Of a stretch of 13,004 nt of DNA, positions 6,797 to 13,004 are shown piece by piece. The notes below the pieces were generated by a model. The model searched no databases. It was not told where the DNA came from and worked only from the letters and a program-made list of their open reading frames with translations. Each line of letters opens with the position of its first letter. The first letter of the stretch is position 1. Origin of the DNA: Vulcanimicrobiota bacterium (lineage in GTDB: Bacteria; Vulcanimicrobiota; Vulcanimicrobiia; Vulcanimicrobiales; Vulcanimicrobiaceae); contig JAFAMK010000410.1 in NCBI GenBank assembly GCA_019233415.1, positions 1-13,004 on the forward strand, in the 5' to 3' direction. A program made the position numbers and the translations under genes.

Positions 6797-7375
6797 CTAC
6801 TCGCGGGCGACGACGGCGGCCGAGGCGTCGTGCGCGTCGGCGCGGTGCAGGAGCGCCTCGGCGGTGCGCAGCCCGCTGTCCCACCAGCCGTGGTCGAGCG
6901 CAACGGTTGCGGCGACGACCAGGTCGTCGCGGCGCAGGTGAACATGCTCGACCAAGTCTTTCGGCTCGATCCCGGTGCCGAGTGCGCCGCCGCGGCCGTG
7001 CAGCGGGTGCTGCTTCCCCGAGCCGTCGATCAGGGCCGCGTGAAGCTGGCCGGCGCCCGCGACGTCGAGGTCCTGGCCGTCGGGCGCGAAGGCGAACAGG
7101 ACGACCGCCGCGGCAAGGTCGTCGTCGCGGTGCTCGCGGGCGTGGTTCCGCACGACCCGGTCCATCGCGCCGAGCGCGATCCCGAGCGCCTTGCTCGAGG
7201 TGACCAGCGCCCGCGCGCCGGTCCGCAGCAGGTCGCTGACCACGACCGGGTCGATCCCGGCCGGCACCGAGCCGACCGCGACGATCGTCGCCCCGTCGGC
7301 ACTCTGCCACGACTCCGCGAACGTCGTCCCGTGCTTACGCGCATGCGGTGCCCGGGACGCGAGATCGACGCGCAT
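6797..7375 (-). CDS. PP2C/SpoIIE-fold protein, likely inactive
   Basis: A 192-residue protein resembling the RsbX/SpoIIE/PP2C phosphatase fold, judged mainly from the second half: DLAAAVVLFAFAPDGQDLDVAGAGQLHAALIDGSGKQHPLHGRGGALGT (86-133), where active relatives have a similar strand pair and 'GN' turn, then HVHLRRDDLVVAATVALD (144-161) and the closing HDASAAVVAR (182-191). Active enzymes coordinate Mn/Mg through DGxGxG, xTDG and DDxT motifs. Here the corresponding positions read VGSVPAG (34-40), ATVAL and HDAS, so most metal ligands appear lost. If real it would be a binding or decoy protein in a partner-switch or stress circuit. It is last in the run regulator-thioredoxin-acetyltransferase, 28 bases after the acetyltransferase stop. 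The fold call is moderate; the remote similarity could mislead. Confidence 0.6.
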   Translation of the reverse strand: MRVDLASRAPHARKHGTTFAESWQSADGATIVAVGSVPAGIDPVVVSDLLRTGARALVTSSKALGIALGAMDRVVRNHAREHRDDDLAAAVVLFAFAPDGQDLDVAGAGQLHAALIDGSGKQHPLHGRGGALGTGIEPKDLVEHVHLRRDDLVVAATVALDHGWWDSGLRTAEALLHRADAHDASAAVVARE

Positions 7376-7403
7376 CGGGGGGACCTTGGCCCGCCGAGGC
7401 GAG

Positions 7404-7907
7404 CTACCCTGGCGCGGACGGCCGGCGCATGATGAGCGCGTCGCGCGGCGGCCCGTCGCGCCGCGCGACGGCGCCGCGCTGCAGCTCGACCTCGACGAAG
7501 CCGAGCCGTTCGTAGAGCGCCCGCGCGCCGAGGTTCTCGGGGAAGACGCGCAGTGCCAGGGCCGGTTTTCCGGCTGCCTGCGCCCACGCGATCGCGTGCT
7601 CGAGCAGCGCGGCGCCGATCCCGCGCCGGCGGTGCGTCGCGGCGACGATCATCCCGAACTCCGGCTCGTCGCGGTCGATCTCGAACACGACCAGCTCGCC
7701 AACCAGCCGGTGGCCGTCGAGCGCGACCCAGCCGACGTTGCGCCGCTGCAGCAGTGCGTCGCGGGCCGTGCGGGCGCGCGCGCCGAGGTCGAACGGCCAC
7801 TGGGTCGCGACCCCGGTGCCCTCGATCGTGACCTCGGCGAGCAGCTTGACCGCTGCGTCGACGTCGCGCTCACCCTCCGGGCGCACCGTCCACGACGGCC
7901 GCGTCAC
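7404..7907 (-). CDS. GNAT-family N-acetyltransferase
   Basis: A 167-residue acetyl-CoA-dependent acetyltransferase of the GNAT fold. It opens WTVRPEGERDVDAAVKLLAEV, a typical first strand and helix, continues VGWVALDGHRLVGELVVFEID, then the acetyl-CoA pyrophosphate loop HRRRGIGAALLEHAIAWA (about 92-109), and the closing LALRVFPENLGARALYERLGFVEVE, with the usual Asn and Tyr of the 'N-x-A-x-x-L-Y-E-x-x-G-F' signature. Architecture resembles RimI/phosphinothricin-type acetyltransferases, but the substrate is unknown. The start is GTG 7905-7907, one base after the stop of the thioredoxin gene, which indicates co-translation; no independent ribosome binding site was identified. Confidence 0.9.
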   Translation of the reverse strand: MTRPSWTVRPEGERDVDAAVKLLAEVTIEGTGVATQWPFDLGARARTARDALLQRRNVGWVALDGHRLVGELVVFEIDRDEPEFGMIVAATHRRRGIGAALLEHAIAWAQAAGKPALALRVFPENLGARALYERLGFVEVELQRGAVARRDGPPRDALIMRRPSAPG

Positions 7908-7908
7908 G

Positions 7909-8466
7909 TCATTGAATGCCGAGCTTCGCGAGGTAGTCGGGCAGGACGTCCACCGGATCGCCGCCGTCGTTCACCGAGAGCCCGTGCCAGGCGTACCGCA
8001 CGACGCCGCCCGGGTCGAGCAAGAAGTCCGCCGGAATGCGGTACTTCGTCCCCGCGTGCAGCTGCACGTCCGGCGCGACGACCTTGTCGAGCTGGTCGAT
8101 CGGGTAGATCGCGACCGGGAACGGCAGCGCTGCGGTCGCGATCGCCTTGCGCGCCGCGCTCGCGTCCTCGAGCACGTCGACGCCGACGAAGTTGACGCGG
8201 TCGCCGTACTTCGCGTACGCGCTGCGGACGAACGGCATCGCCTCCTGGCACGGCCCGCACCAGCCCGCGAAGAGGAACACGTACGTCGGCTTTCCGTTCA
8301 CGTCGAGCAGCGCGAGCGGGCTTCCGTCGGCCGCGGTCAGCGTCAGCGCCGGGGCGGCCTTGCCGAGCGCGTCGGAGAGGTCGAAGACGGTCGCGGGCGG
8401 CCGCGCCGCGCCGACGAGCGCGACCGACGCGGACAGGGCCAGTACGAGCGCGCGAAGTCCCGTCAT
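7909..8466 (-). CDS. TlpA/ResA-like thiol-disulfide oxidoreductase
   Basis: A 185-residue thioredoxin-fold protein with an N-terminal signal sequence (MTGLRALVLALSASVALVGAA, probable cleavage after an Ala near 20-21), so it works outside the cytoplasm. The redox motif is W69-C70-G-P-C73 (FAGWCGPCQEAMPFV). The family's cis-Pro region appears at RIPADFLLDPGGVVRYAWHG, followed by a helix near the C-terminus. These proteins reduce disulfides, for example in apocytochrome c maturation, or form part of redox stress systems; no cytochrome gene is nearby. The ATG at 8464-8466 overlaps the stop of the LuxR-type regulator (ATGA), so it is translationally coupled to that gene, which is an unusual partner. 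Confidence 0.92.
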   Translation of the reverse strand: MTGLRALVLALSASVALVGAARPPATVFDLSDALGKAAPALTLTAADGSPLALLDVNGKPTYVFLFAGWCGPCQEAMPFVRSAYAKYGDRVNFVGVDVLEDASAARKAIATAALPFPVAIYPIDQLDKVVAPDVQLHAGTKYRIPADFLLDPGGVVRYAWHGLSVNDGGDPVDVLPDYLAKLGIQ

Positions 8467-11369
8467 GGTGAAGAGTAGCGATCTTCCGACACGCTCGCCC
8501 CTCCGTTCCTTCCCCGGCGCTGACCGCTCGGTCGCCCGCCGGGTGTACTGAGCGCCGCAACGTACGCGCCGATTTGCGCCCGGCTGTGAATCGCGAGCCG
8601 CGTGAAGATCGACGTGACGTGCGATTCGACGGTCCGCTCGCTGATCGCCAGCGCGCCTGCGATCTCGCTGTTCGCATACCCAGCGGCGACGAAGCGCGCG
8701 ACTTCAAGCTCGCGGGGTGTGAGCGTCAGTGGCGATGCGGCGTTCAGCGCCGGCGTGCCGTTTGTCGCCGACGTGTGGTGGTTCGCCAGTGATGTGCCGT
8801 TGGCGTTCGGTAGATGGCGCAACGCGCCGATCGCGCGGTAGATCGCATGTGCATCTTCGATGCGGCCGGCAAGCTCCAGCATCGCGGCGCGTTCACACGG
8901 CCAGTCGATCGCGTCGAACGCCGCCGCGGCGGCAAGCGCCAATTCGTGCGCGCGGCGCGGCTTGCGCTCGCGCTGCGCGCGGCGCGCGTCGAACGACGAG
9001 AGCACGGCGGCGGCGACGCGGTCGCGCGGTACCTGCGCTGCCCGTTCGATCAGCGTGCGGGCAGGCTCCGCTTGCGCGCTGTCGCCGTGCGCAGCAACGT
9101 CGTCCAGCAGCCAGGTCGAGTATTCGATCCCCGGCAGCACCGCGAGCGCCTTCGCGCGCAGGGCGTTTGCGTGTGGTGCTTCGCCGAGTTCGGCGTACGC
9201 CTGCGCCATCGCGCCACCGAGCAGCCCGATCTGCTGCGCCTGTCCCGACGCAAGCGCAAGTTCGAGCAGCGGCTCGTCCAGTGCCGCACGCAGCGCGCCG
9301 TCGTCGCCGGTGAGCAACGCGAGTCGCAGAGCGAGCGCACGCGCGTGAACCCGCACGATGGTCGTGCTGCTCGCAGCGATCTCCTCGTCGATCAGTCGGC
9401 GCGTTTCGTCGAACCGCCCGCGTGCGAGTGTCGCGTATGCAAGCCCTGCCGCCGCAAACGCGCGAGTGAAACCGAGGTCGTGTGCTCGCGCCCGCTCGTA
9501 CGCGGAGCGATAGAGGTCTTCGGCAAGCGCGGTCTCCCCGAGCGCACAGGCGCGGCTCGCCCAGTTGTTTTCACAGACCGCGATCCAATCGGGATCGCCG
9601 CGTTCTTTCGCGATGGCGACGGCGCGCGCGTAGTCCGCGAACGCCTCGTCGATCTGGCCGTTGCCGGCGCGAGCCATCGCACGATAGAGGTGGAAGCGAT
9701 TTTCCGACCGCGCGCTGGCGGCGCAGCCGGTCGCCCGCGCCCGCGCGAAATCGTCGAGCGCATCGCGCGACTCGCCGGTCACGGCACGCAGCGCCCCGCG
9801 GGTAACGTACGCGTCGAACGCAAGGCTCGGGTCGCCGAGCCGTTCCGCGATCGCGATCGCGTCACCGGCGCTCTCGAATGCGCGCCGTCGGTCGCCTTCG
9901 GTCGCATAGTGCCCAGCGAGCAGCGTCAGAACGATCACGAGATCGGGCGAGTCACCCGCGGGCCGCAGCGCAAGTTCGGCGCGTTCGCCCCACCGTTTCG
10001 ATCCCGCCGCATCGCCGCTTGCGAAGAGCACGCGACACAGAGCAGTCGCCAGCGGAGCCACTTCCGGCGCGTCCGGTTCGAGCAGCGCCGCGGCATGCAG
10101 ATAGAAGCGGGCCGCGTCGGCATAGGCGAGGAGCCGCAGCGCGCGGTCACCGCAGGCGCGGCTCGCCGCAACGGCACGTGCGGAGTCGCCGGCCGCCTCG
10201 GCATGGTGCGCGATCCGCGGCAGCGCATGCTCGTCGCCGCGTGTCGCGAGCGCATCGACGATGCGCGCGTGGATCGCGCGGGCTTCGGCGCCCAACGTCT
10301 CGGCGCGCAGCACCTCGTGCACGAGGGCGTGCCGAAACGCGAACGCGGCGGGCTGCGCGGGAATTTCGAAGAGCAGTGCGGCAGCGACCGCGGCACGCAG
10401 CGCGGGCCACAAGGCGGCCGCGTCGCTGTCGGTTAGCGCGCGCAGCAGGTCGGCGTCGAATTCACGCCCGATCACCGCGGCTACGGCGATGACGCGGCGC
10501 TGCTCGGGTGCGAGCGTGCGCAGCCGTTCGAGCACGGTCGCGCGCAGCGTCGCTGGAATGGCCCCGTGTTCGCGCGCCGCGAGCGCGCTGCGCGAAAGCT
10601 CGATCAGGAAGAGCGGCCGCCCTTCGGCGAGTTCGGCGATGCGAGCGCGGCGCTCGCGCGAGAGGTGGCGCGCTCGCGGGTGCGCCTCGAAAAAGTCGCC
10701 CACTTCATCCGCGTCGAGCGGCTCTAACGGCACACGGCGCGCACCCTCGCGCTCCAGCTTTGCCAGCGCCGCGGCACGCTGCTCGTCGCGACCGGCGTCT
10801 TCGTCGCGAACGGTCGCCAGAATCAACAGGCGGCCTGGGTGCAGTGCACGCTGCACGTGCCGGAGCAGTTCCAGCGTCGCGACGTCGGCCCAGTGGAGGT
10901 CTTCGAGCACGAGCACGGTCGCGCGCGTTGTGGCAAGCGCTTCGAGCGCGCGCACGACCGCGTCCAACCGGCGCAACTTCTCGCGTTCGAATCGCTCGGC
11001 ATCGGTGCTGTTTCCGTCGAAGCTCAGCGCGTCGAGGTTCGCAAACTCCTCGCGCACGACTGCAAGCGCCGCTGCGACGTCGCCGTCGTCCGGTGCAGCA
11101 CCCGGGCGCAGTGCGTCGAGCAGCGGGGCGTACGGGGCGCGGGCGTATTCCAGGGCGCTGCCGGCCAAAACGAGGGCGCCGTGGGCGGCGTAGGCGGTGA
11201 CGGCTTCTTGGGTGAGGCGGGTTTTGCCGATGCCGGCTTCGCCGGTGAGGAGGATCGTCGTGCAGCCGGGAGTTGTCGCGCCGAAGGCCGCGTCGAGTTG
11301 GGCGCGCTCGTGCGCTCGTCCGATGAGCGGGGCCTCGGGCGCCGAGCCGAGGCGGCCGATGCGATCCAT
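8463..11369 (-). CDS. Large AAA-type ATPase with C-terminal LuxR HTH (LAL-type regulator)
   Basis: A 968-residue transcriptional regulator of the LAL/MalT-like class. Order: ATPase domain with Walker A GEAGIGKT (43-50) and Walker B VLVLEDLHWAD (152-162); winged-helix-like region around 250-330; a long alpha-helical, Ala-rich, TPR-like region (about 340-860) with many 30-40 residue helical pairs, the usual sensor/assembly region; and a LuxR HTH LTPRELEVARFVAAGY...TVESHVTSIFTRL (883-937). The last 31 residues are a basic, Gly/Ser-rich tail. Such proteins use ATP binding to gate activation by an inducer or by partner proteins; the inducer here is unknown. It starts at ATG 11367-11369, 84 bases from the divergent lipoprotein gene, and an interrupted palindrome lies in that gap. 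Its stop overlaps the start of the thioredoxin gene. The ribosome binding site is poor. Confidence 0.93.
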   Translation of the reverse strand: MDRIGRLGSAPEAPLIGRAHERAQLDAAFGATTPGCTTILLTGEAGIGKTRLTQEAVTAYAAHGALVLAGSALEYARAPYAPLLDALRPGAAPDDGDVAAALAVVREEFANLDALSFDGNSTDAERFEREKLRRLDAVVRALEALATTRATVLVLEDLHWADVATLELLRHVQRALHPGRLLILATVRDEDAGRDEQRAAALAKLEREGARRVPLEPLDADEVGDFFEAHPRARHLSRERRARIAELAEGRPLFLIELSRSALAAREHGAIPATLRATVLERLRTLAPEQRRVIAVAAVIGREFDADLLRALTDSDAAALWPALRAAVAAALLFEIPAQPAAFAFRHALVHEVLRAETLGAEARAIHARIVDALATRGDEHALPRIAHHAEAAGDSARAVAASRACGDRALRLLAYADAARFYLHAAALLEPDAPEVAPLATALCRVLFASGDAAGSKRWGERAELALRPAGDSPDLVIVLTLLAGHYATEGDRRRAFESAGDAIAIAERLGDPSLAFDAYVTRGALRAVTGESRDALDDFARARATGCAASARSENRFHLYRAMARAGNGQIDEAFADYARAVAIAKERGDPDWIAVCENNWASRACALGETALAEDLYRSAYERARAHDLGFTRAFAAAGLAYATLARGRFDETRRLIDEEIAASSTTIVRVHARALALRLALLTGDDGALRAALDEPLLELALASGQAQQIGLLGGAMAQAYAELGEAPHANALRAKALAVLPGIEYSTWLLDDVAAHGDSAQAEPARTLIERAAQVPRDRVAAAVLSSFDARRAQRERKPRRAHELALAAAAAFDAIDWPCERAAMLELAGRIEDAHAIYRAIGALRHLPNANGTSLANHHTSATNGTPALNAASPLTLTPRELEVARFVAAGYANSEIAGALAISERTVESHVTSIFTRLAIHSRAQIGAYVAALSTPGGRPSGQRRGRNGGASVSEDRYSSP

Positions 11370-11403
11370 CCGGCGTCACACCTTCGCGCACAACGGGCTC
11401 CGC

Positions 11404-11419
11404 TCCGTGCCAGCACGGA
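11404..11419. promoter_or_regulatory. Interrupted palindrome, candidate operator between regulator and lipoprotein genes
   Basis: TCCGTGC-CA-GCACGGA has 7-base arms with a 2-base centre. It lies in the 84-base divergent gap (11370-11453), about 34 bases from each start codon. Outer arms CGGGC (11394-11398) and GCCCG (11423-11427) extend it imperfectly. LuxR-type HTH proteins bind such dyads, so autoregulation or control of the lipoprotein is plausible but inferred. An RNA hairpin role is the alternative. Confidence 0.45.
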
Positions 11420-11453
11420 TGTGCCCGCGGCCACGATCACCTATCGTCGGCCC

Positions 11454-12491
11454 GTGAACACCATCGCTACGAATGCTCTCCGTGCCGTCGCCGTGCTCGC
11501 GTGCGCGGCCGCGCTCACCGCGTGCGGAGGAGGTTCGTCGAGTCCGCCGGCCGGGCCGCCGGCGCCAACGCCAACGCCGACCGCGACGCCGATTCCGTCC
11601 GGGACGATCACCGAGTTTTCCGTCCCCGCAGCGCTGGCGGTGACCAACCTCGACGTCGCGACGCTCGGCCCCGACGGGAACGTCTGGTTCTCCGACTTCG
11701 CGAACCCGCGGGTCGTGAAGGTCACGCCCGCCGGCGTGGTGACCGCCTATCCGCTCGCCGGGGCGCACGCGCCGTACGGAATCGCGGTGGGCGCCGACGG
11801 CAACCTCTGGGTCTGCGACGACGGCGCCGGCAGCTACTTCATCGTCAACCCGACGACCGGCGTTGCGAGCTCGTTCGCGCTCGGCGGGATGTCGTCGTTG
11901 AAGCTGAACACCAAAGGCCCCGACAATGCGATGTGGTTCACCGCGTTCGCCTCGTCGGGGGGGCAGTCGTACGTCGTCTCCTTTTCGGGCGGGACGTTCA
12001 ACCAGTACGTGATCCCCGACGTCGGCTACGGGATCGCGGTCGGACCCGACTCGCGACTGTGGTTCACTACGCCGGGCACGGCGACGATCCGCGCGATCAC
12101 GACCTCGGGCGCGTTGAGCGCGTACCCGATTACCACGAACCCGTCGGCGGAGCCGTTCGGGATCGTGGCCGGCTCCGACGGCGCGATGTGGTTCGCGGAT
12201 GCCAATCCGGCGTCGGCGGGGATCGGGCGCATCACCACGAGCGGGACGATCACCGAGTACGCGACGCCGACGCACGGGACCGAGATCGTCAGCCTGACGC
12301 TTGGGCCCGATCACAACATCTGGTTCGCCGAGATCGAGGCCGCGCGCATCGGCAAGATCACGCCGACCGGGACGATCACCGAATACCCGCTCGCCACCGG
12401 CAGCGCGCCGATCGCGATCGCGGCTGGCGCCGACGGCGGGATCTGGTTCGCCGAAGACGGGACGAACAAGATCGGCCGCATCCAACCCTGA
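11454..12491 (+). CDS. Lipoprotein with seven-bladed Vgb/streptogramin-lyase-like beta-propeller
   Basis: A 345-residue exported lipoprotein. The signal peptide ends in lipobox LTAC with Cys24, followed by a Gly/Ser and Pro/Thr linker (about 25-48). The rest is a propeller of seven blades, each carrying a 'G-x-D-x-x-[ILVM]-W-[FV]' motif at about residues 71, 112, 154, 196, 239, 283 and 324, spaced 41-44 residues. This is the Vgb (virginiamycin B lyase) type of repeat; such proteins are often annotated as lyases. Antibiotic lyase activity is doubtful: 14 residues before the Glu of the last two WFAE motifs, where Vgb has essential His residues, there are Val and Ile. A surface sensor, adhesion or sugar-binding role fits as well. 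GTG 11454-11456 is chosen because it gives a compact signal peptide; there is no clear ribosome binding site, and TATCGT at 11442-11447 would fit a leaderless transcript. An upstream GTG at about 11421 is possible. Confidence 0.85.
   Translation: MNTIATNALRAVAVLACAAALTACGGGSSSPPAGPPAPTPTPTATPIPSGTITEFSVPAALAVTNLDVATLGPDGNVWFSDFANPRVVKVTPAGVVTAYPLAGAHAPYGIAVGADGNLWVCDDGAGSYFIVNPTTGVASSFALGGMSSLKLNTKGPDNAMWFTAFASSGGQSYVVSFSGGTFNQYVIPDVGYGIAVGPDSRLWFTTPGTATIRAITTSGALSAYPITTNPSAEPFGIVAGSDGAMWFADANPASAGIGRITTSGTITEYATPTHGTEIVSLTLGPDHNIWFAEIEAARIGKITPTGTITEYPLATGSAPIAIAAGADGGIWFAEDGTNKIGRIQP
11664..12458 (+). repeat. Seven in-frame propeller-blade repeats (41-44 codons each)
   Basis: The repeated motif starts at 11664, 11787, 11913, 12039, 12168, 12300 and 12423, giving spacings of 123, 126, 126, 129, 132 and 123 bases. 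The most constant core is GlyXxxAsp-x-x-[ILVM]-Trp-Phe. A second recurring element, GTITE(F/Y), occurs before blade 1 and around blades 5-7. The DNA copies have diverged, so this is an old protein repeat rather than a recent duplication. Confidence 0.85.
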
Positions 12492-12514
12492 CGATGCGTC
12501 GCGCGGGGCGCGCA

Positions 12515-12544
12515 AAGAGAGCCCGTCTTGCGACGGGCTCTCTT
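12515..12544. terminator. Perfect 13-bp hairpin between convergent lipoprotein and pnp genes
   Basis: Arms AAGAGAGCCCGTC (12515-12527) and GACGGGCTCTCTT (12532-12544) pair perfectly around a 4-base loop. Read on the minus strand, the loop is GCAA, a stable GNRA tetraloop, and TTT follows the stem. Read on the plus strand the loop is TTGC with only TT at the stem base. It therefore most likely ends pnp transcription and may also stop the lipoprotein transcript. It lies 23 bases past the lipoprotein stop and 13 bases past the pnp stop. Confidence 0.85.
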
Positions 12545-12557
12545 CGTGTCGTGCGGT

Positions 12558-13004
12558 CTAGTCGTTCGACGCGCCGCTCGGGCGCGGCCGGCGCCGACGC
12601 GGCGGACGGTCGCCGCCGCCACCACCACCACCACCGCCGCCTTCGCGGCGCGGCGGTGCGCCGTTGCTGCGCGCGGGTGAGGGGGCGCCCTGGTCGTCGC
12701 CGGAACCACCGGCGTCGCCGCCCATCACGGCCTTGCGGCTCAGGTTGATGCGGCCTTGCGAGTCGATCTCGATCACCTTGACCATGATCTGGTCGCCGGG
12801 CTTGACGACGTCCTCGACGCGCTCGACGCGCTGCGGCGCGAGCTGCGAGATGTGCACGAGGCCTTCCTTACCCGGCAAGAACGCGACGAACGCGCCGAAG
12901 TTCATCAGCCGCGTGACCGTCCCGAGGTAGGTCTCGCCGACCTTCACTTCCTTCGTCAGCGCCTCGACCATCTGCTTGGCCTTCTCGGCGCCCGCGCCGT
13001 CCGG
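12558..13004 (-). CDS. pnp: Polynucleotide phosphorylase, C-terminal S1 domain (5' end outside window)
   Basis: The last 148 residues of PNPase, the phosphorolytic 3'-5' exoribonuclease. The window opens with the end of the KH region (GAEKAKQMVEALT), then EVKVGETYLGTVTRLMNFGAFVAFLPGKEGLVHISQLA, the hallmark S1 RNA-binding domain in its PNPase form, closing with KPGDQIMVKVIEIDSQGRINLSRKAV. The RNase PH domains lie upstream, outside the window. After the S1 domain is a ~50-residue tail: Gly/Asp/Ser/Pro-rich, a run of ten glycines, then DRPPRRRRPRP. This Arg/Gly-rich disordered tail is a lineage-type feature seen in various RNA-binding proteins and may add RNA contacts. The stop TAG is at 12558-12560, followed by a hairpin terminator. 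Confidence 0.95.
   Translation of the reverse strand, partial: PDGAGAEKAKQMVEALTKEVKVGETYLGTVTRLMNFGAFVAFLPGKEGLVHISQLAPQRVERVEDVVKPGDQIMVKVIEIDSQGRINLSRKAVMGGDAGGSGDDQGAPSPARSNGAPPRREGGGGGGGGGGDRPPRRRRPRPSGASND

Noticed and set aside
8814..10436. Long plus-strand frame of 540 codons opposite the LuxR-type regulator
   Set aside because: It encodes Arg-rich, compositionally odd protein and lies wholly within a well-supported gene with Walker and HTH motifs; it is typical of GC-rich antisense frames.
10839..11453. Upstream extension of the lipoprotein frame
   Set aside because: The extension is antisense to the regulator's ATPase domain and would bury the signal peptide and lipobox inside the protein.
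12590..12640. CCACCACC tract as a CRISPR-like or regulatory repeat
   Set aside because: It is simply the glycine run of the PNPase tail read from the opposite strand, with no spacers.

Overview
The window is GC-rich bacterial chromosome, tightly packed with genes and with strong G/C at third codon positions. Gene content (futalosine- or ubiquinone-type UbiD/UbiA pair, lipoprotein beta-propeller, very large LuxR-type ATPase regulator, many GTG starts, ATGA stop/start overlaps) fits a deep-branching high-GC lineage. Eremiobacterota/WPS-2-like is my guess from general gene style; nothing here proves it. I see no rRNA, tRNA, CRISPR array, insertion sequence or phage gene, and no gene-free stretch over 300 bases. 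The longest gap between confident genes, 637-845, holds one possible small acidic ORF.

Left edge: the 5' two thirds of a quinone oxidoreductase gene runs off the window on the minus strand. Next to it is a possible plus-strand 46-residue acidic protein.

Block A (minus strand, 6453 down to 846) reads in transcription order: UbiD-family decarboxylase, UbiA-family prenyltransferase, orphan type I substrate-binding protein, M48-like/RDD membrane protein, SRPBCC protein. The first two junctions are 4-base ATGA overlaps and the third gap is 8 bases, so the first four genes are very probably one operon. UbiD plus UbiA points to prenylated quinone synthesis (menaquinone by the futalosine route, or a ubiquinone-like route). 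A small YciI/muconolactone-isomerase-like gene diverges from ubiD with only 21 bases between the two start codons.

Block B (minus strand, 11369 down to 6797) reads: a 968-residue AAA-type ATPase/LuxR regulator, a TlpA-like thioredoxin, a GNAT acetyltransferase, and a PP2C/SpoIIE-fold protein that has lost most of its metal-binding motifs. The regulator overlaps the thioredoxin gene by 4 bases and the acetyltransferase follows after 1 base, so these are probably co-transcribed.

Right edge: a lipoprotein with a seven-bladed Vgb-like propeller diverges from the regulator across an 84-base gap that carries a 16-base interrupted palindrome. It converges on the 3' end of pnp (polynucleotide phosphorylase) across a perfect 13-bp hairpin terminator.

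Most of the window is ordinary. The points most worth a second look are a set of proteins whose folds are recognisable but whose catalytic residues are altered (M48-like REXXH, PP2C-like without DGxG, Vgb-like without the expected histidines), the palindrome between regulator and lipoprotein, and the acidic mini-ORF.
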